From contig NZ_AP018920.1 of assembly GCF_003945385.1 (NCBI RefSeq), positions 1,612,001 through 1,676,000 of the forward strand: DNA of 64,000 nt, given 5' to 3'. Shown piece after piece: positions 29,750 through 41,021 of this stretch (its first letter is position 1; each line of letters starts with the position of its first letter). Both the position numbers and the translations under genes were made by a program. The notes below the pieces were generated by a model that ran no database searches, was not told where the DNA came from, and saw only the letters and a list, made by a program, of their open reading frames with translations. Origin of the DNA: Pseudonocardia autotrophica (GTDB lineage Bacteria > Actinomycetota > Actinomycetes > Mycobacteriales > Pseudonocardiaceae).

Positions 29750-30517
29750 CTAGGAGCGCTTGACCTGCGGCAGTGTGCGCTGGGTGAGGAGCCAGTCACA
29801 CCAGCCGGCCACGCCCTTCCCGGATCGGGCACTTGTCTCCACTACTTCAACGTCCTTATTCACCTTGCGCAAGTTGCCGTAGAACTCGTCCAGATTGAAA
29901 TCGAGGTGTGGAAGCAGATCCATCTTGTTGACGAGCACCAGGTCCACGGAGCGGAACATGACCGGGTACTTCAGTGGCTTCTCCTCGCCCTCGGTGATCG
30001 AGTAAACCATCGCGCGCCGGTGCTCCCCGACGTGGAACTCGGCCGGGCAGACGAGATTCCCCACGTTCTCGACGATGAGCAGGTCGAGCTGGGTCAGGTC
30101 AAGGGACTTGAGGGCTGTGCGGACCATCGGCGCATCGAGATGGCATTCGCCACCGAAGCCGTTGGCGGTGTTGAGCAGGGCGACGGTGGCGCCGAGTCCC
30201 TGGAGCCGGTCCGCGTCGATGCTCGTCTCGATGTCCCCCTCGACGATCCCGATCCGGAGGCGGCCGCGAAGCGCCTTGAGGGTCTCCCGGAGCAGCGACG
30301 TCTTGCCGGCGCCGGGTGACGACATGAGGTTGATCGTCAGCACGCCCGCATGGTCGAAGTCGGCTCGGTTGGCATCGGCGGTGCGGTCGTTCTCGTCGAA
30401 GATGCGCTCGAGAACCTCGATTCGCTCGGTGCCGGTCGTGTAGCCGGAATGATCGAGACTTGGCGCGTGGCCGTGGCCGTGGCCGTCGTTGTCATCGTGG
30501 CGGTGGAAACGCCCCAT
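29750..30517 (-). CDS. hypB: HypB, nickel-inserting GTPase
   Basis: 255 residues. A His-rich N-terminus (HRHDDNDGHGHGHA) for nickel storage, P-loop LMSSPGAGKTS, GDIET switch, GGECHLDA with the metal-binding Cys-His, and NKMDLLPH of the G domain. Works with HypA to insert nickel into HhyL. On the opposite strand to the main operon; six bases after hypA stop. Confidence 0.95.
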   Translation of the reverse strand: MGRFHRHDDNDGHGHGHAPSLDHSGYTTGTERIEVLERIFDENDRTADANRADFDHAGVLTINLMSSPGAGKTSLLRETLKALRGRLRIGIVEGDIETSIDADRLQGLGATVALLNTANGFGGECHLDAPMVRTALKSLDLTQLDLLIVENVGNLVCPAEFHVGEHRRAMVYSITEGEEKPLKYPVMFRSVDLVLVNKMDLLPHLDFNLDEFYGNLRKVNKDVEVVETSARSGKGVAGWCDWLLTQRTLPQVKRS

Positions 30518-30523
30518 TGCAGC

Positions 30524-30862
30524 TCAAACCTCCGTGAGTTCGAGCGAAGTGATGAGGAACTCTTCGCCCGTGATGATCTCGACGCCGTCGCTGGCGCAAG
30601 CATTGCAGACGAGCATTTGGGTCTCGAGCTCGGCAGTGTGGCCGCAGGTCGGGCATCGTGCAGTGGCCGGCACATGCTCGACCTCCAGCGTGGCGGACTC
30701 GAGCGAGGATCCTGCGGTGACGAGCGTCCAGCAGTAGGAGAGTGTGGCCGGCACGATCTGGCGCAGCATCCCGACCTGCAGATGAACCGTCTGGACAGGG
30801 CGACCCTCCGCGTGCCGGTCGACGATGTCGACAATGGCACGGCAGATCGAAAGCTCGTGCAC
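30524..30862 (-). CDS. hypA: HypA, nickel metallochaperone
   Basis: 112 residues from a GTG start giving HELSICRAI; the His at position 2 is the nickel ligand. The zinc site is CPTCGH...CNAC. The frame is open ten codons upstream but all HypA proteins start at this MHEL motif. Forms an operon with hypB. Confidence 0.92.
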   Translation of the reverse strand: MHELSICRAIVDIVDRHAEGRPVQTVHLQVGMLRQIVPATLSYCWTLVTAGSSLESATLEVEHVPATARCPTCGHTAELETQMLVCNACASDGVEIITGEEFLITSLELTEV

Positions 30863-31070
30863 AGAAATGCCTCCGTCAGTGTGCGAGCGCATGTGACATC
30901 CGCGCAGACCTGGCGTTACGGCATGCCCTTCGTGGGGACCGCCGAGGCATCAGCCTGTACACGTGACGCCACCCTACACAGCCCCACTTTACGGGGATTC
31001 CGCGGTTCGATCGACTCCGATGCGTGGAAGCGGTGCCGAACGGGAACCCGTTTACGTCCAACGAGGTCAA

Positions 31071-31321
31071 ATGAGCTGGAGGTCGAACAGGCCCGAGCAG
31101 TCGCCTGTGTCGGATTTCGAGGTCGCTGTCGAGCCGCAGGATGAGGGCTGGGCCGTCGTCACGGTCGCCGACGGCGAACGGTCGGTCGTGAGCCATCATC
31201 CCGACAGGACGCGGCCGAGAACGCCGCGGCGACGATCAGGGAGACCGCCACCCGGCACGACGGTGCGATTCCCGCGGTGCCGCCGGACCCGCAGAAGTAC
31301 CCGGGTGACCAGACGGACTGA
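31071..31321 (+). pseudogene. Frameshifted small protein, DUF2188-like
   Basis: FEVAVEPQDEGWAVVTVADGERSVVSHHPD is followed, after a one-base shift near 31205, by QDAAENAAATIRETATRHDGAIPA and a stop at 31319. The joined product looks like a short DUF2188-type protein (a GW-type sheet then a helix). ATG at 31071 is assumed. Either a broken gene or a chance pairing; the coherent amino-acid content on both sides of the shift favours a broken gene. Confidence 0.4.
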
Positions 31322-31404
31322 CCCGACGGGACAGATGTCCGGTGTCCCCGGTCGACTTTCCATAGGGTCGACCGGCCCGCGTTCCGCGTAATTCGGCTGG
31401 TCTG

Positions 31405-31636
31405 CTGCTCTGCTGGCTCGCGCTGCTCCTGATCAGGATCGTCGAGACCACGACCGGCCAGACCTGGCACCACGTCCGCCATCACCTCGACCGGCTCCAC
31501 GCCGGTACCTTCACCGGACCCGCCGGGAACGTTCCGCCAGCGCACCGAGCTGTCCAAGCCCCAACAAGATCTGCTCGCCCGCCTCGACATCCCCGCACCG
31601 AAGCAGATCATCGAACTCACCATCGCAGGCCGCTGA
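31405..31636 (+). pseudogene. IS1634-like transposase, C-terminal remnant
   Basis: CWLALLLIRIVETTTGQTW, FRQRTELSKPQQDLLARLDIPAPKQIIELT in shifting frames match the C-terminus of the two IS1634-like transposases in this window but with many substitutions, so it derives from a diverged third element. One frameshift near 31525. Confidence 0.75.
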
Positions 31637-31663
31637 CCAGCAGCGACATCACCGCCTAGAGAC

Positions 31664-31680
31664 ACGCCCCTTCGGGGCGT
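31664..31680 (+). terminator. Hairpin downstream of the IS1634-like remnant
   Basis: ACGCCCCTTCGGGGCGT is a perfect stem-loop; a related hairpin follows the transposase in both full IS copies, so it belongs to the element. Confidence 0.5.
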
Positions 31681-31699
31681 CTCGACCCGTTCCCGCAGG

Positions 31700-32080
31700 T
31701 CAAGCACCACATCGCGGCTCTAGACGACCTGATTTACGCGGAACGCAGCCCAGGATGAACCCGACGTCGGTCGCGTTGGCTGTCGCATCGTGGGCCGCGG
31801 CGAGCTCCTTGAGACGGGCTATCTCGGCCGATGGAGGGGCACCGTCGGTGAGCATCGTGACCTGGGCGGTCATGGGGGGTACCGGCAGCGGCCGGGCCCG
31901 GCGCACGTGCACCTCGTCGTGCGCCGCGATGCGGCCGGAGGCGTCCGGGGGCAAAACTGGGGGCACCGCCGACATGCTGCTGGACCTCGCTCCTGCTGGT
32001 GGAGGGGCAGGTGAGGGCCCGGCCCGCACCGGGTTTGGCGGGCTGCGCTGATCGCCCTGGGCGATCGTACCCGCCTGCAC
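31700..32080 (-). CDS. Hypothetical ORF, possibly a decayed SHOCT-type protein
   Basis: 126 codons, proline- and alanine-rich, with PSAEIARLKELAAAHDA near the end that resembles the start of a SHOCT helix pair; the rest of that motif is missing and the sequence runs into the IS remnant. No ribosome site stands out. It may be only an open frame in a decayed stretch. Confidence 0.25.
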   Translation of the reverse strand: MQAGTIAQGDQRSPPNPVRAGPSPAPPPAGARSSSMSAVPPVLPPDASGRIAAHDEVHVRRARPLPVPPMTAQVTMLTDGAPPSAEIARLKELAAAHDATANATDVGFILGCVPRKSGRLEPRCGA

Positions 32081-32115
32081 CGAAACGACCCCCGGCCAGC
32101 CGGACGACCCGGCCG

Positions 32116-35125
<3,010 letters not shown>

Positions 35126-35249
35126 GAGCTCCTCTCCCCTCGTCGATCGATCAGCTCGATGCGAACGACCCTGTCCAGCACAACCGGGCTCTGCGTCTGG
35201 CGCCATCCGGGCCGGCGGTGCGGGCCGCCCCAGGCTCGATGCACCGCGC

Positions 35250-36278
35250 TCAAGGTTGGTAGTCGACCGAGCTGAACCTGGCGAGTCGGTCGAGCTGGTG
35301 CACACTTTGCATACGCCGAACCGTGCCGCTGCGGGCTCGGGTAATGATCGACTCGGTGTGCGCGGCATCGTGCACGTAGCGGACCCCGCGAACCAGTTCG
35401 CCGTCGGTGATCCCGGTGAGCACGAAGAAGGCGTCCTCACCCCGCACGAGGTCGTCCGCCGTCAACACTTGTCCCGGTTCCACTTCATTGCTTTCCAGCG
35501 GGGCGCGCTCCCGATCGTCGCGGGGTTCCGCGCAGGCCTGCAGCGTGCCGCCGAGCGCCTTTACCGCGCAGGCCGCGATCACGGAGTCCGTCAGGCTGCT
35601 GCGTCCGACCATCAAGTCGATGCCACTGCCGGCACTGGCCGCGAGAAACGCGGCAGTCACGTCGCCGGTGGTGAGAAAGCGGATTCGGGCTCCGGCCTCA
35701 CGGACCTCGCGCGCCAGCTGCTCGTGGTGTGGTCGAGCCAGCATCCCTACCGTGATGTCGCTGGCGTGACACGACCGGGCCTTGGCCAACGCGATCACGT
35801 TCTCGCGGATGGGCACGCGGACGTCCAGAAGGCCTTGAGATTCTCGTCCACCGACGATCCGGTCAACTTGGGCGTACGCCCTGGGATTCAGCATCGCTCC
35901 GCGAGGCGCAACGCACAGCATGGAGATGGCGTTCGACAACCCCTTCGCCGTGAAGCTGATGCCGTCGACCGGATCGAGGGCGACGTCGTATGCGAGCCCG
36001 GTGCCGTCACCCACTGTCTCGCCCGGCAACAGGCTCGCCGGATCGTCCTCAGGTCCTTCGCCGATCACGATCGTGCCCACCATCTCGACCGTGCCGAGCA
36101 TGACGCGCATCGCGTGGATGGCGGCCGCGACTGCGCCGTGGGTGTCGTTGCGACCGACCCACCGACCAGTGGCCATGGCAGCTGCCTCGGTGACCCGGAC
36201 CAGCTCCAGAGCGAGATTGCGGTCGGGGGCGGACTTGCCAGCCGAACTCGTGTCGTCGCGCACAGGCTGCCCTTCCAT
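35250..36278 (-). CDS. glpX: Class II fructose-1,6-bisphosphatase GlpX
   Basis: 342 residues. VTEAAAMATGRWVGRND, IVIGEGPEDD, DPVDGISFTAKG with metal-binding acids, and GRSSLTDSVIAACAVKALGG are GlpX hallmarks. Hydrolyses fructose-1,6- and perhaps sedoheptulose-1,7-bisphosphate. A second, unrelated class I enzyme is encoded at 52982. First gene of the operon ending with pgk; divergent from the aldolase-like gene at 36686. Confidence 0.93.
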   Translation of the reverse strand: MEGQPVRDDTSSAGKSAPDRNLALELVRVTEAAAMATGRWVGRNDTHGAVAAAIHAMRVMLGTVEMVGTIVIGEGPEDDPASLLPGETVGDGTGLAYDVALDPVDGISFTAKGLSNAISMLCVAPRGAMLNPRAYAQVDRIVGGRESQGLLDVRVPIRENVIALAKARSCHASDITVGMLARPHHEQLAREVREAGARIRFLTTGDVTAAFLAASAGSGIDLMVGRSSLTDSVIAACAVKALGGTLQACAEPRDDRERAPLESNEVEPGQVLTADDLVRGEDAFFVLTGITDGELVRGVRYVHDAAHTESIITRARSGTVRRMQSVHQLDRLARFSSVDYQP

Positions 36279-36480
36279 CGTCGGTGCGGTGGGACAAGGT
36301 CACGCCCGAGTGCGCGCGTTATCCGACCCGAGGTGACTCTGGGCGCCCCACTCCATGTGAGGACCATGGCGCTCGGACGAGCCTCACGGCACCCGCTGGT
36401 GCCTGCGACCCACGAGCTCCTTCGTCGATCCGGGAACACCTTGCCGACCCCATGAAAGCGGGTGTCACCGGCGGTGCCAT

Positions 36481-36555
36481 CCCCCGCCCCGGGGGGCTCG
36501 CGGGGGAAGCGACCGTCGGGTACAGCGTGCCCGGCCGAATCCCCCGTCCCGGGGG
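36481..36555. repeat. Paired GC-rich palindromes in the glpX / aldolase-like gap
   Basis: ATCCCCCGCCCCGGGGGG (core 36481-36496) and ATCCCCCGTCCCGGGGG (core 36541-36555) lie exactly 60 bp apart in the 408-bp divergent gap 36279-36685. Each is a near-perfect inverted repeat. They could be operators for a dimeric regulator or hairpins. No other feature was identified in the gap. Confidence 0.5.
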
Positions 36556-36685
36556 TACGGGTGCGACATCGATCGGGCAGCCTCGATCGACCGGCGGGCG
36601 TAGGACGCTGGCAAGCGTACGCAGCCGACGAGATGGTCGTGTCCCACGAGCCCGAATCCGAGCGGGCCGAACCTGGCAGGAGGTC

Positions 36686-37855
36686 GTGGTGGTAGTCGTT
36701 CCCGACCGCTCCGGAGCACCCCGCCTGTCGCTGTGCGGAGGAGACGTGCTCCTTGATCTCGACGACCGGTGGATGCTCACGGGTCGGGTGTCATCAGAAG
36801 CGGCGGGATGGCCTGCCTCCGATTCGGCTCGCCGAAACCTTGTGCGGCTCGTCCTGGGCACTCCCAACCTGCAGGAGCTGGTCGGCGGGGTAACGGTTGA
36901 CACCGTCGATCTGCACGGCAGGGACAGGGTGGGCGCCGCTGTCTCGCTGGCCGCGACGATGATCCCGATCGGAGTCCGCATGGGAGGACAGCACCCGCGC
37001 CTGCGTGGCGCAGCGCACGCCGATCCAGCCAGGGCAGTCGCACGCCACGCCGAGGCCGGCGCAACCTTCGCCCGCTGGCGGATCACGAGCTGGGAACGCC
37101 ATCGGGACCTCGGGCTCGGCGCACGTTGCCGAGCGGCCGCCGAGTGGGCCGGAGCGTGCCTGCGCGGTGGGCTTACGCCGGTGATCGACTGCGTCGTCCG
37201 CGTCGCCGATGTCGACGGGATCGACCGGGTCGAGCGCGTGCACTCGCGGGTGGTGTGCGCCGCTGTCGAGGCGCTGCGGTCCGCCGGTGCCGACGTCGCG
37301 GCGACGGTGATCGGAGCGACGGTGGTCACCCCGGGCCGTCGGCGCCTCGATGCCGAGGTGCACCACGTCGCCCGGATGACGATGCACAGCCTGCGACGGG
37401 CGGATGCGCGCCTGGCTGGAGTCGTGCTGACGTCGGTCGTGCCCGATCCGCGGATGGTGGCCTACGTCGGCGCGGTGCACTGGATGCGCCCGGAGTGGCC
37501 GGTCGGCTTCTGCCTCGGCCGCAGCGTCCTCGAACCCGCCGCCCGCATCTGGCGTGGCGAAGCCGGGCGTGGCGCGGATGCGCAGCGCCATGTGGCGGCC
37601 GAGCTGAGCCGCGTCGCCGCCGTACTCCGGGTGGGCCGCGCCGAGGTGACCAGGCGCGAGGGGCGAGCCTGGTGGAACGACCGCGACGAGCAGGGAGTAC
37701 GGACATGCCAGACGGACTCAGCGACATCGCCGAACGCTATCGGGCGGTGCTGTTCGACCTGGACGGGACGCTCGTCCGGGCTCGGGAACCGCTGCCCGGC
37801 GCACCGGAGGTGGTCGCCGAGCTGCGTCGGCGCGGGACGGCGATCCGGTACTTGA
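36686..37855 (+). CDS. Class I fructose-bisphosphate aldolase-like pseudoenzyme 2
   Basis: About 389 residues; aligns with the aldolase at 47893: LVRLVLGTPNLQELVGGVTVD with YRELLAATPGLADGASGIIF, AGATFARWRIT with LGAAFAKWRAV, GLTPVIDCVV with GIVPIVEPEV, WPVGFCLGRSVLEPAARIWRG with WPLSFSFGRALVDPALAAWHG. The Schiff-base Lys217 position is Gly210 (VIGATVVTPG for VLKPNMVIEG), Lys95 is Gly96, Lys134 is Arg130, the EPE acids are reduced to one Asp. Start uncertain: GTG at 36686 is close behind CAGGAGG. The last 151 bp overlap the HAD gene. Confidence 0.65.
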   Translation: MVVVVPDRSGAPRLSLCGGDVLLDLDDRWMLTGRVSSEAAGWPASDSARRNLVRLVLGTPNLQELVGGVTVDTVDLHGRDRVGAAVSLAATMIPIGVRMGGQHPRLRGAAHADPARAVARHAEAGATFARWRITSWERHRDLGLGARCRAAAEWAGACLRGGLTPVIDCVVRVADVDGIDRVERVHSRVVCAAVEALRSAGADVAATVIGATVVTPGRRRLDAEVHHVARMTMHSLRRADARLAGVVLTSVVPDPRMVAYVGAVHWMRPEWPVGFCLGRSVLEPAARIWRGEAGRGADAQRHVAAELSRVAAVLRVGRAEVTRREGRAWWNDRDEQGVRTCQTDSATSPNAIGRCCSTWTGRSSGLGNRCPAHRRWSPSCVGAGRRSGT

Positions 37856-38760
37856 CCAACAACGCATGCCGGGGACCCGCCAGCGTCGCCGCGTTGCTCA
37901 GCGCCGGCGGGTTCCCGGCCAGTGCCGACGACGTCAGCACCAGCGCCCAGGCGGCGGCCGATCTGCTGGCCCGGCGACTCCGCACCGGTGCACGGGTCCT
38001 GGTGGTCGGCACCGACGATCTGCGTGCCGAGGTCGAGGCGGTCGACCTGGTTGCCGTCGGCACGGCCGACGACGACCCGGTCGCCGTCGTCCAGGGCTTC
38101 TCGCCGCAGCTGGACTGGTCGCTCCTCGCCGAGGCGTGCCTGGCCATCCGTGCTGGCGCGTGGTGGGTGGCGACCAACCGTGACGTGACGTTGCCCGGTC
38201 CCCGGGGTCTCGTCCCGGGCAACGGATCGATGGTCGCTGCGCTGCGAGCGGCCACCGATCGGGAGCCGGTGTTCGCCGGCAAGCCCGAGCCCGCATTGTT
38301 CCACCATGCCGCACGCGCCGGTGAGGGTGAACCGGTGCTCGTGGTCGGGGACCGTCTGGATACCGACATCGCCGGCGCCGCCCGGGCCGGGCTGGACGCG
38401 ATCGCCGTCCTGAGCGGAGTGACCCGCCCGATCGACGTGCTATCCGCGGTGGGCCCTCACCGCCCCTGGCTGGTTGCTGCCGACGTCACCGGGCTCTTGC
38501 ACCCGATCGACGGGCTGGCCGTCGGTCCCCGTGCGGCGTGGCGGGTCGAAAGCTCCGCCGCCGGGGTGATCGTGCTCCATTCGGCCGGCCGGGGGTCCGA
38601 GACCGCCGAGCCACCACCGTGTGCGGTGGACGCGCTCCGGTCGCTCTGCTCGGCATGGTGGACCTCCGGCGGCGAGGGTCGCCCTCAGTCCGTCGACGCC
38701 GGAGATCAGGCAGCGGCCGTGGTGTTGTCGAAGCTGGGGCTGGAAGCGACCGTCGAATGA
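37705..38760 (+). CDS. HAD-IIA phosphatase, phosphoglycolate phosphatase-like
   Basis: 351 residues from the ATG at 37705. VLFDLDGTLVRAREPLPGAPEVV, YLTNNACRG, a C2-type cap (residues ~80-200), KPEPALFHHA and VVGDRLDTDIAGAARAGLDAIAVLSG identify the NagD/PGP (HAD-IIA) family. In an autotroph it may hydrolyse 2-phosphoglycolate from the RuBisCO oxygenase reaction; that is inference. The C-terminal ~80 residues are unlike NagD proteins. Confidence 0.8.
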   Translation: MPDGLSDIAERYRAVLFDLDGTLVRAREPLPGAPEVVAELRRRGTAIRYLTNNACRGPASVAALLSAGGFPASADDVSTSAQAAADLLARRLRTGARVLVVGTDDLRAEVEAVDLVAVGTADDDPVAVVQGFSPQLDWSLLAEACLAIRAGAWWVATNRDVTLPGPRGLVPGNGSMVAALRAATDREPVFAGKPEPALFHHAARAGEGEPVLVVGDRLDTDIAGAARAGLDAIAVLSGVTRPIDVLSAVGPHRPWLVAADVTGLLHPIDGLAVGPRAAWRVESSAAGVIVLHSAGRGSETAEPPPCAVDALRSLCSAWWTSGGEGRPQSVDAGDQAAAVVLSKLGLEATVE

Positions 38761-38872
38761 TCGTCGGCGTTGATGCCGGAACCGCTGTGACGGGGATGCC
38801 TCGCCCGTTCCGGGGACGGGCCGGGACGGCCCAGGCCGGACGGGCGACTGTCTCCCGTCCACAATGCCCGAC

Positions 38873-39709
38873 TTAAGAGGCTGAGCTCGTCCCGGTGCCC
38901 TCCGGCGGCTGGCGCCCGGTGCGGTGCTCGGGCGCCTGAAAGAGCCGGTAGAGGAACACCAGGGACGGCACCAGCACGAGTGTTCCGACGTTGAGGGCGA
39001 CGAGAAGGGCCTCGAGCATGGCCCGGCCACGTGCGGTGTCCTCGACGGTCAGCGTGCGCGGGAGCACGTACGGGCACTGGGCGACGGCCCAGCGGACCAG
39101 GATCGTCGTGACGGCGGCCGCTGAAGCCAACCGGGCGGCCTGGTAGCGGCGGGTGAGGAGCAGGGCGACCACCACTACGCCGGCGAGTACCGACAGGGCG
39201 ATGACCGGGAGCCCCTGACCGACGAGACCGGCGAACAGCAGCGGTGCGTCGGCGCGCAGCACGAGTAGTCCCACGAGCCCCATTGCCCCCGTCACCGCGG
39301 CCGTCGCGAGTGCGCGTCTGCGGAATCCGTCGGCCAGGTCGGCCCGACCTTCGCGACGTGCGTCGGCGCAGAGGAACACCGCCGCGAGGTAGGCGCAGAC
39401 CAGGATGGCCATCACCTCACCCAAGCGATCATGCCGAAGGCGGCCAGGGTCAGCGGCAGGTAGAGCGTCATGGTGACCGCGACGAAGGCACCGGAGAACG
39501 CGGTCCACAGGATCACCAGCACGAAGATCAGCCAGACGTGGTTGGCCTCCCACACCGGTCCGATCGAGTGCTCGATGAGTTCTCGCTGACGCCGGCCGCG
39601 CCGGGTTCCACCGGCCAGCAGGTCCCAGATCCCGGCGCCGAAGTCCGCCCCGCCGAATGGTGCGTACGCCACCAGCCCGACGAGCATCACCCCGAGCACG
39701 ACCTCGGCG
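38873..39709 (-). pseudogene. cydB: Cytochrome bd oxidase subunit II (cydB), IS-interrupted and deleted
   Basis: N-terminal part EVVLGVMLVGLVAYAPFGGADFGAGIWDLLAGG and PVWEANHVWLIFVLVILWT is typical CydB. After TLAAFGMI (about 39430) the sequence jumps to ILVCAYLAAVFLCADARREG in another frame, so roughly 90 residues are lost. The remaining part runs to a stop at 38873. Codons 1-4 (ATGACGCTCGC) lie at 41015-41025, beyond the IS inserted at 39710-41014. Removing the IS and one CGC restores MTLAEVVLG, overlapping the cydA stop. Confidence 0.88.
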
Positions 39710-39779
39710 TGAGGTTCCCCCGCTTTGCCGGAGTGTCTGAACACTGGTTCGATCTTGAGAACCAGGAAGGAAGGCACTG

Positions 39780-40091
39780 GTGCCCGCACCGAAGAAGTAC
39801 CCCGATGAGCTGCGCGAACGAGCGGTCCGGCTGTATCGGGAGTCCGACCCCCGCCCGACGTTCCGCGGGCTCGCGCAGCAGCTCGGGGTGCATCACGAGG
39901 CCCTGCGCAACTGGGTCCGCCAAGCGGAGGCCGACAAGGGCGAGCGCGATGATCGGCCGTCGACCGACATGCTCGCCGAGAACCGGCGGTTGGCGAAGGA
40001 GAACGCCGAGCTGCGGCGGGTCAACGAGGTCCTGCGCGCGGCGAGCGCCTATTTCGCCAGCGAGATCGGCCCGACCCGGAGGTGGTCATGA
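39780..40091 (+). CDS. IS3-family OrfA (helix-turn-helix)
   Basis: 103 residues. KKYPDELRERAVRLYRES and GLAQQLGVHHEALRNWVRQAE form the HTH; RLAKENAELRRVNEVLRAAS is the leucine-zipper coiled coil. GTG start (38 further in-frame codons do not extend it usefully). Stop overlaps orfB. Confidence 0.9.
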   Translation: MPAPKKYPDELRERAVRLYRESDPRPTFRGLAQQLGVHHEALRNWVRQAEADKGERDDRPSTDMLAENRRLAKENAELRRVNEVLRAASAYFASEIGPTRRWS

Positions 40092-40984
40092 GCTTCGTCG
40101 ACGCCCATGACTTCCCCGTCGGTCTCGTACTACGGGTCCTGAACATCGCGGCCTCGACCTACTACGACTGGCGCGCCCGCCGCGCGTCACCATCGCAGCG
40201 GCAGCTCGACGACGCCGTCCTGCTCGAGCAAATCGTGAAGATCCGCTCGATCAGCGAGTTCGCCACCACCTACGGCTCCCCGCGGGTCTGGCTCGAGCTG
40301 CGCCGCCAGGGCGTGCACGTCGGCCGCAAGCGCGTCGAGCGGATCATGCGCGAGCACGGCCTACAGGGCGCCCACCTGCGCCGCGGCTGGAAGGGCGGCT
40401 CGACCCGGCAGAACCCCGCCCACCGGCCGGCGCCGGACCTGCTCGAACGCGACTTCACCGCGACCGCGCCGAACCGCGTCTGGGTGGCCGACCTGACCCG
40501 GATCGTCACCGGCGAGGGCGTGTTGTGGCTGGCCTCGGTGCGTGACGCGTTCTCCAACCGGGTCGTCGGCTGGGCCACCGACCCCCGTGCGACGACCGCG
40601 CTGGTCCTCACCGCGCTCAACCACGCCCTGCGCTCGCGGGACCTGCGCCCCGGCCAGTTGATCTTTCACAGCGACAAGGGAGCCCAGTACACGGCGCTGC
40701 GACTCACCCAGCGCCTGGTCGACGCCGGTGTCGCCCCGTCGACCGGGTCCACAGGGGACAGCTACGACAACGCCCTCGCCGAGAACCTGTGGTCCACCCT
40801 CAAGATCGAGCTGCTCTACTGGCCCGGCACCACCTTCACAACCCGCCGCGACGCCGAGCACGCCCTGATCCGCTACCTCGACGGCTGGTACAACCCGCGC
40901 CGGATCCAGGCCCGCCTCGGCGGGCTCTCACCCGACGAGTACGAAGACGACTATCGTCGCACCCAGCGCGACGCCGACAGGTAA
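40082..40984 (+). CDS. IS3-family transposase OrfB
   Basis: 300 residues. HTH_21-like start (YGSPRVWLELRRQGVHVGRKRVERIMRE), then the rve core: VWVADLTRI, FHSDKGAQYTAL and DNALAENLWSTLKIELL give the DDE triad. Complete. An OrfAB fusion by frameshifting in the overlap is likely. Confidence 0.92.
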   Translation: MVMSFVDAHDFPVGLVLRVLNIAASTYYDWRARRASPSQRQLDDAVLLEQIVKIRSISEFATTYGSPRVWLELRRQGVHVGRKRVERIMREHGLQGAHLRRGWKGGSTRQNPAHRPAPDLLERDFTATAPNRVWVADLTRIVTGEGVLWLASVRDAFSNRVVGWATDPRATTALVLTALNHALRSRDLRPGQLIFHSDKGAQYTALRLTQRLVDAGVAPSTGSTGDSYDNALAENLWSTLKIELLYWPGTTFTTRRDAEHALIRYLDGWYNPRRIQARLGGLSPDEYEDDYRRTQRDADR

Positions 40985-41021
40985 CCCGCACTCCGGCGAA
41001 CCGGGGGAAGCTCAGCGAGCG

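Larger units (their letters stand above)
39710..41014 (+). mobile_element. IS3-family element inserted in cydB, 3-bp target duplication
   Basis: 1305 bp. Ends TGAGGTTCCCCCGCTTTGCC... and inverted TGAGCTTCCCCCGGTTCGCC..., with shared GCCGGAGTG, begin TG and end CA. Target duplication GCG at 39707-39709 and 41015-41017. Carries overlapping orfA and orfB. Different from the IS3-family element at both ends of the window. Confidence 0.92.
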
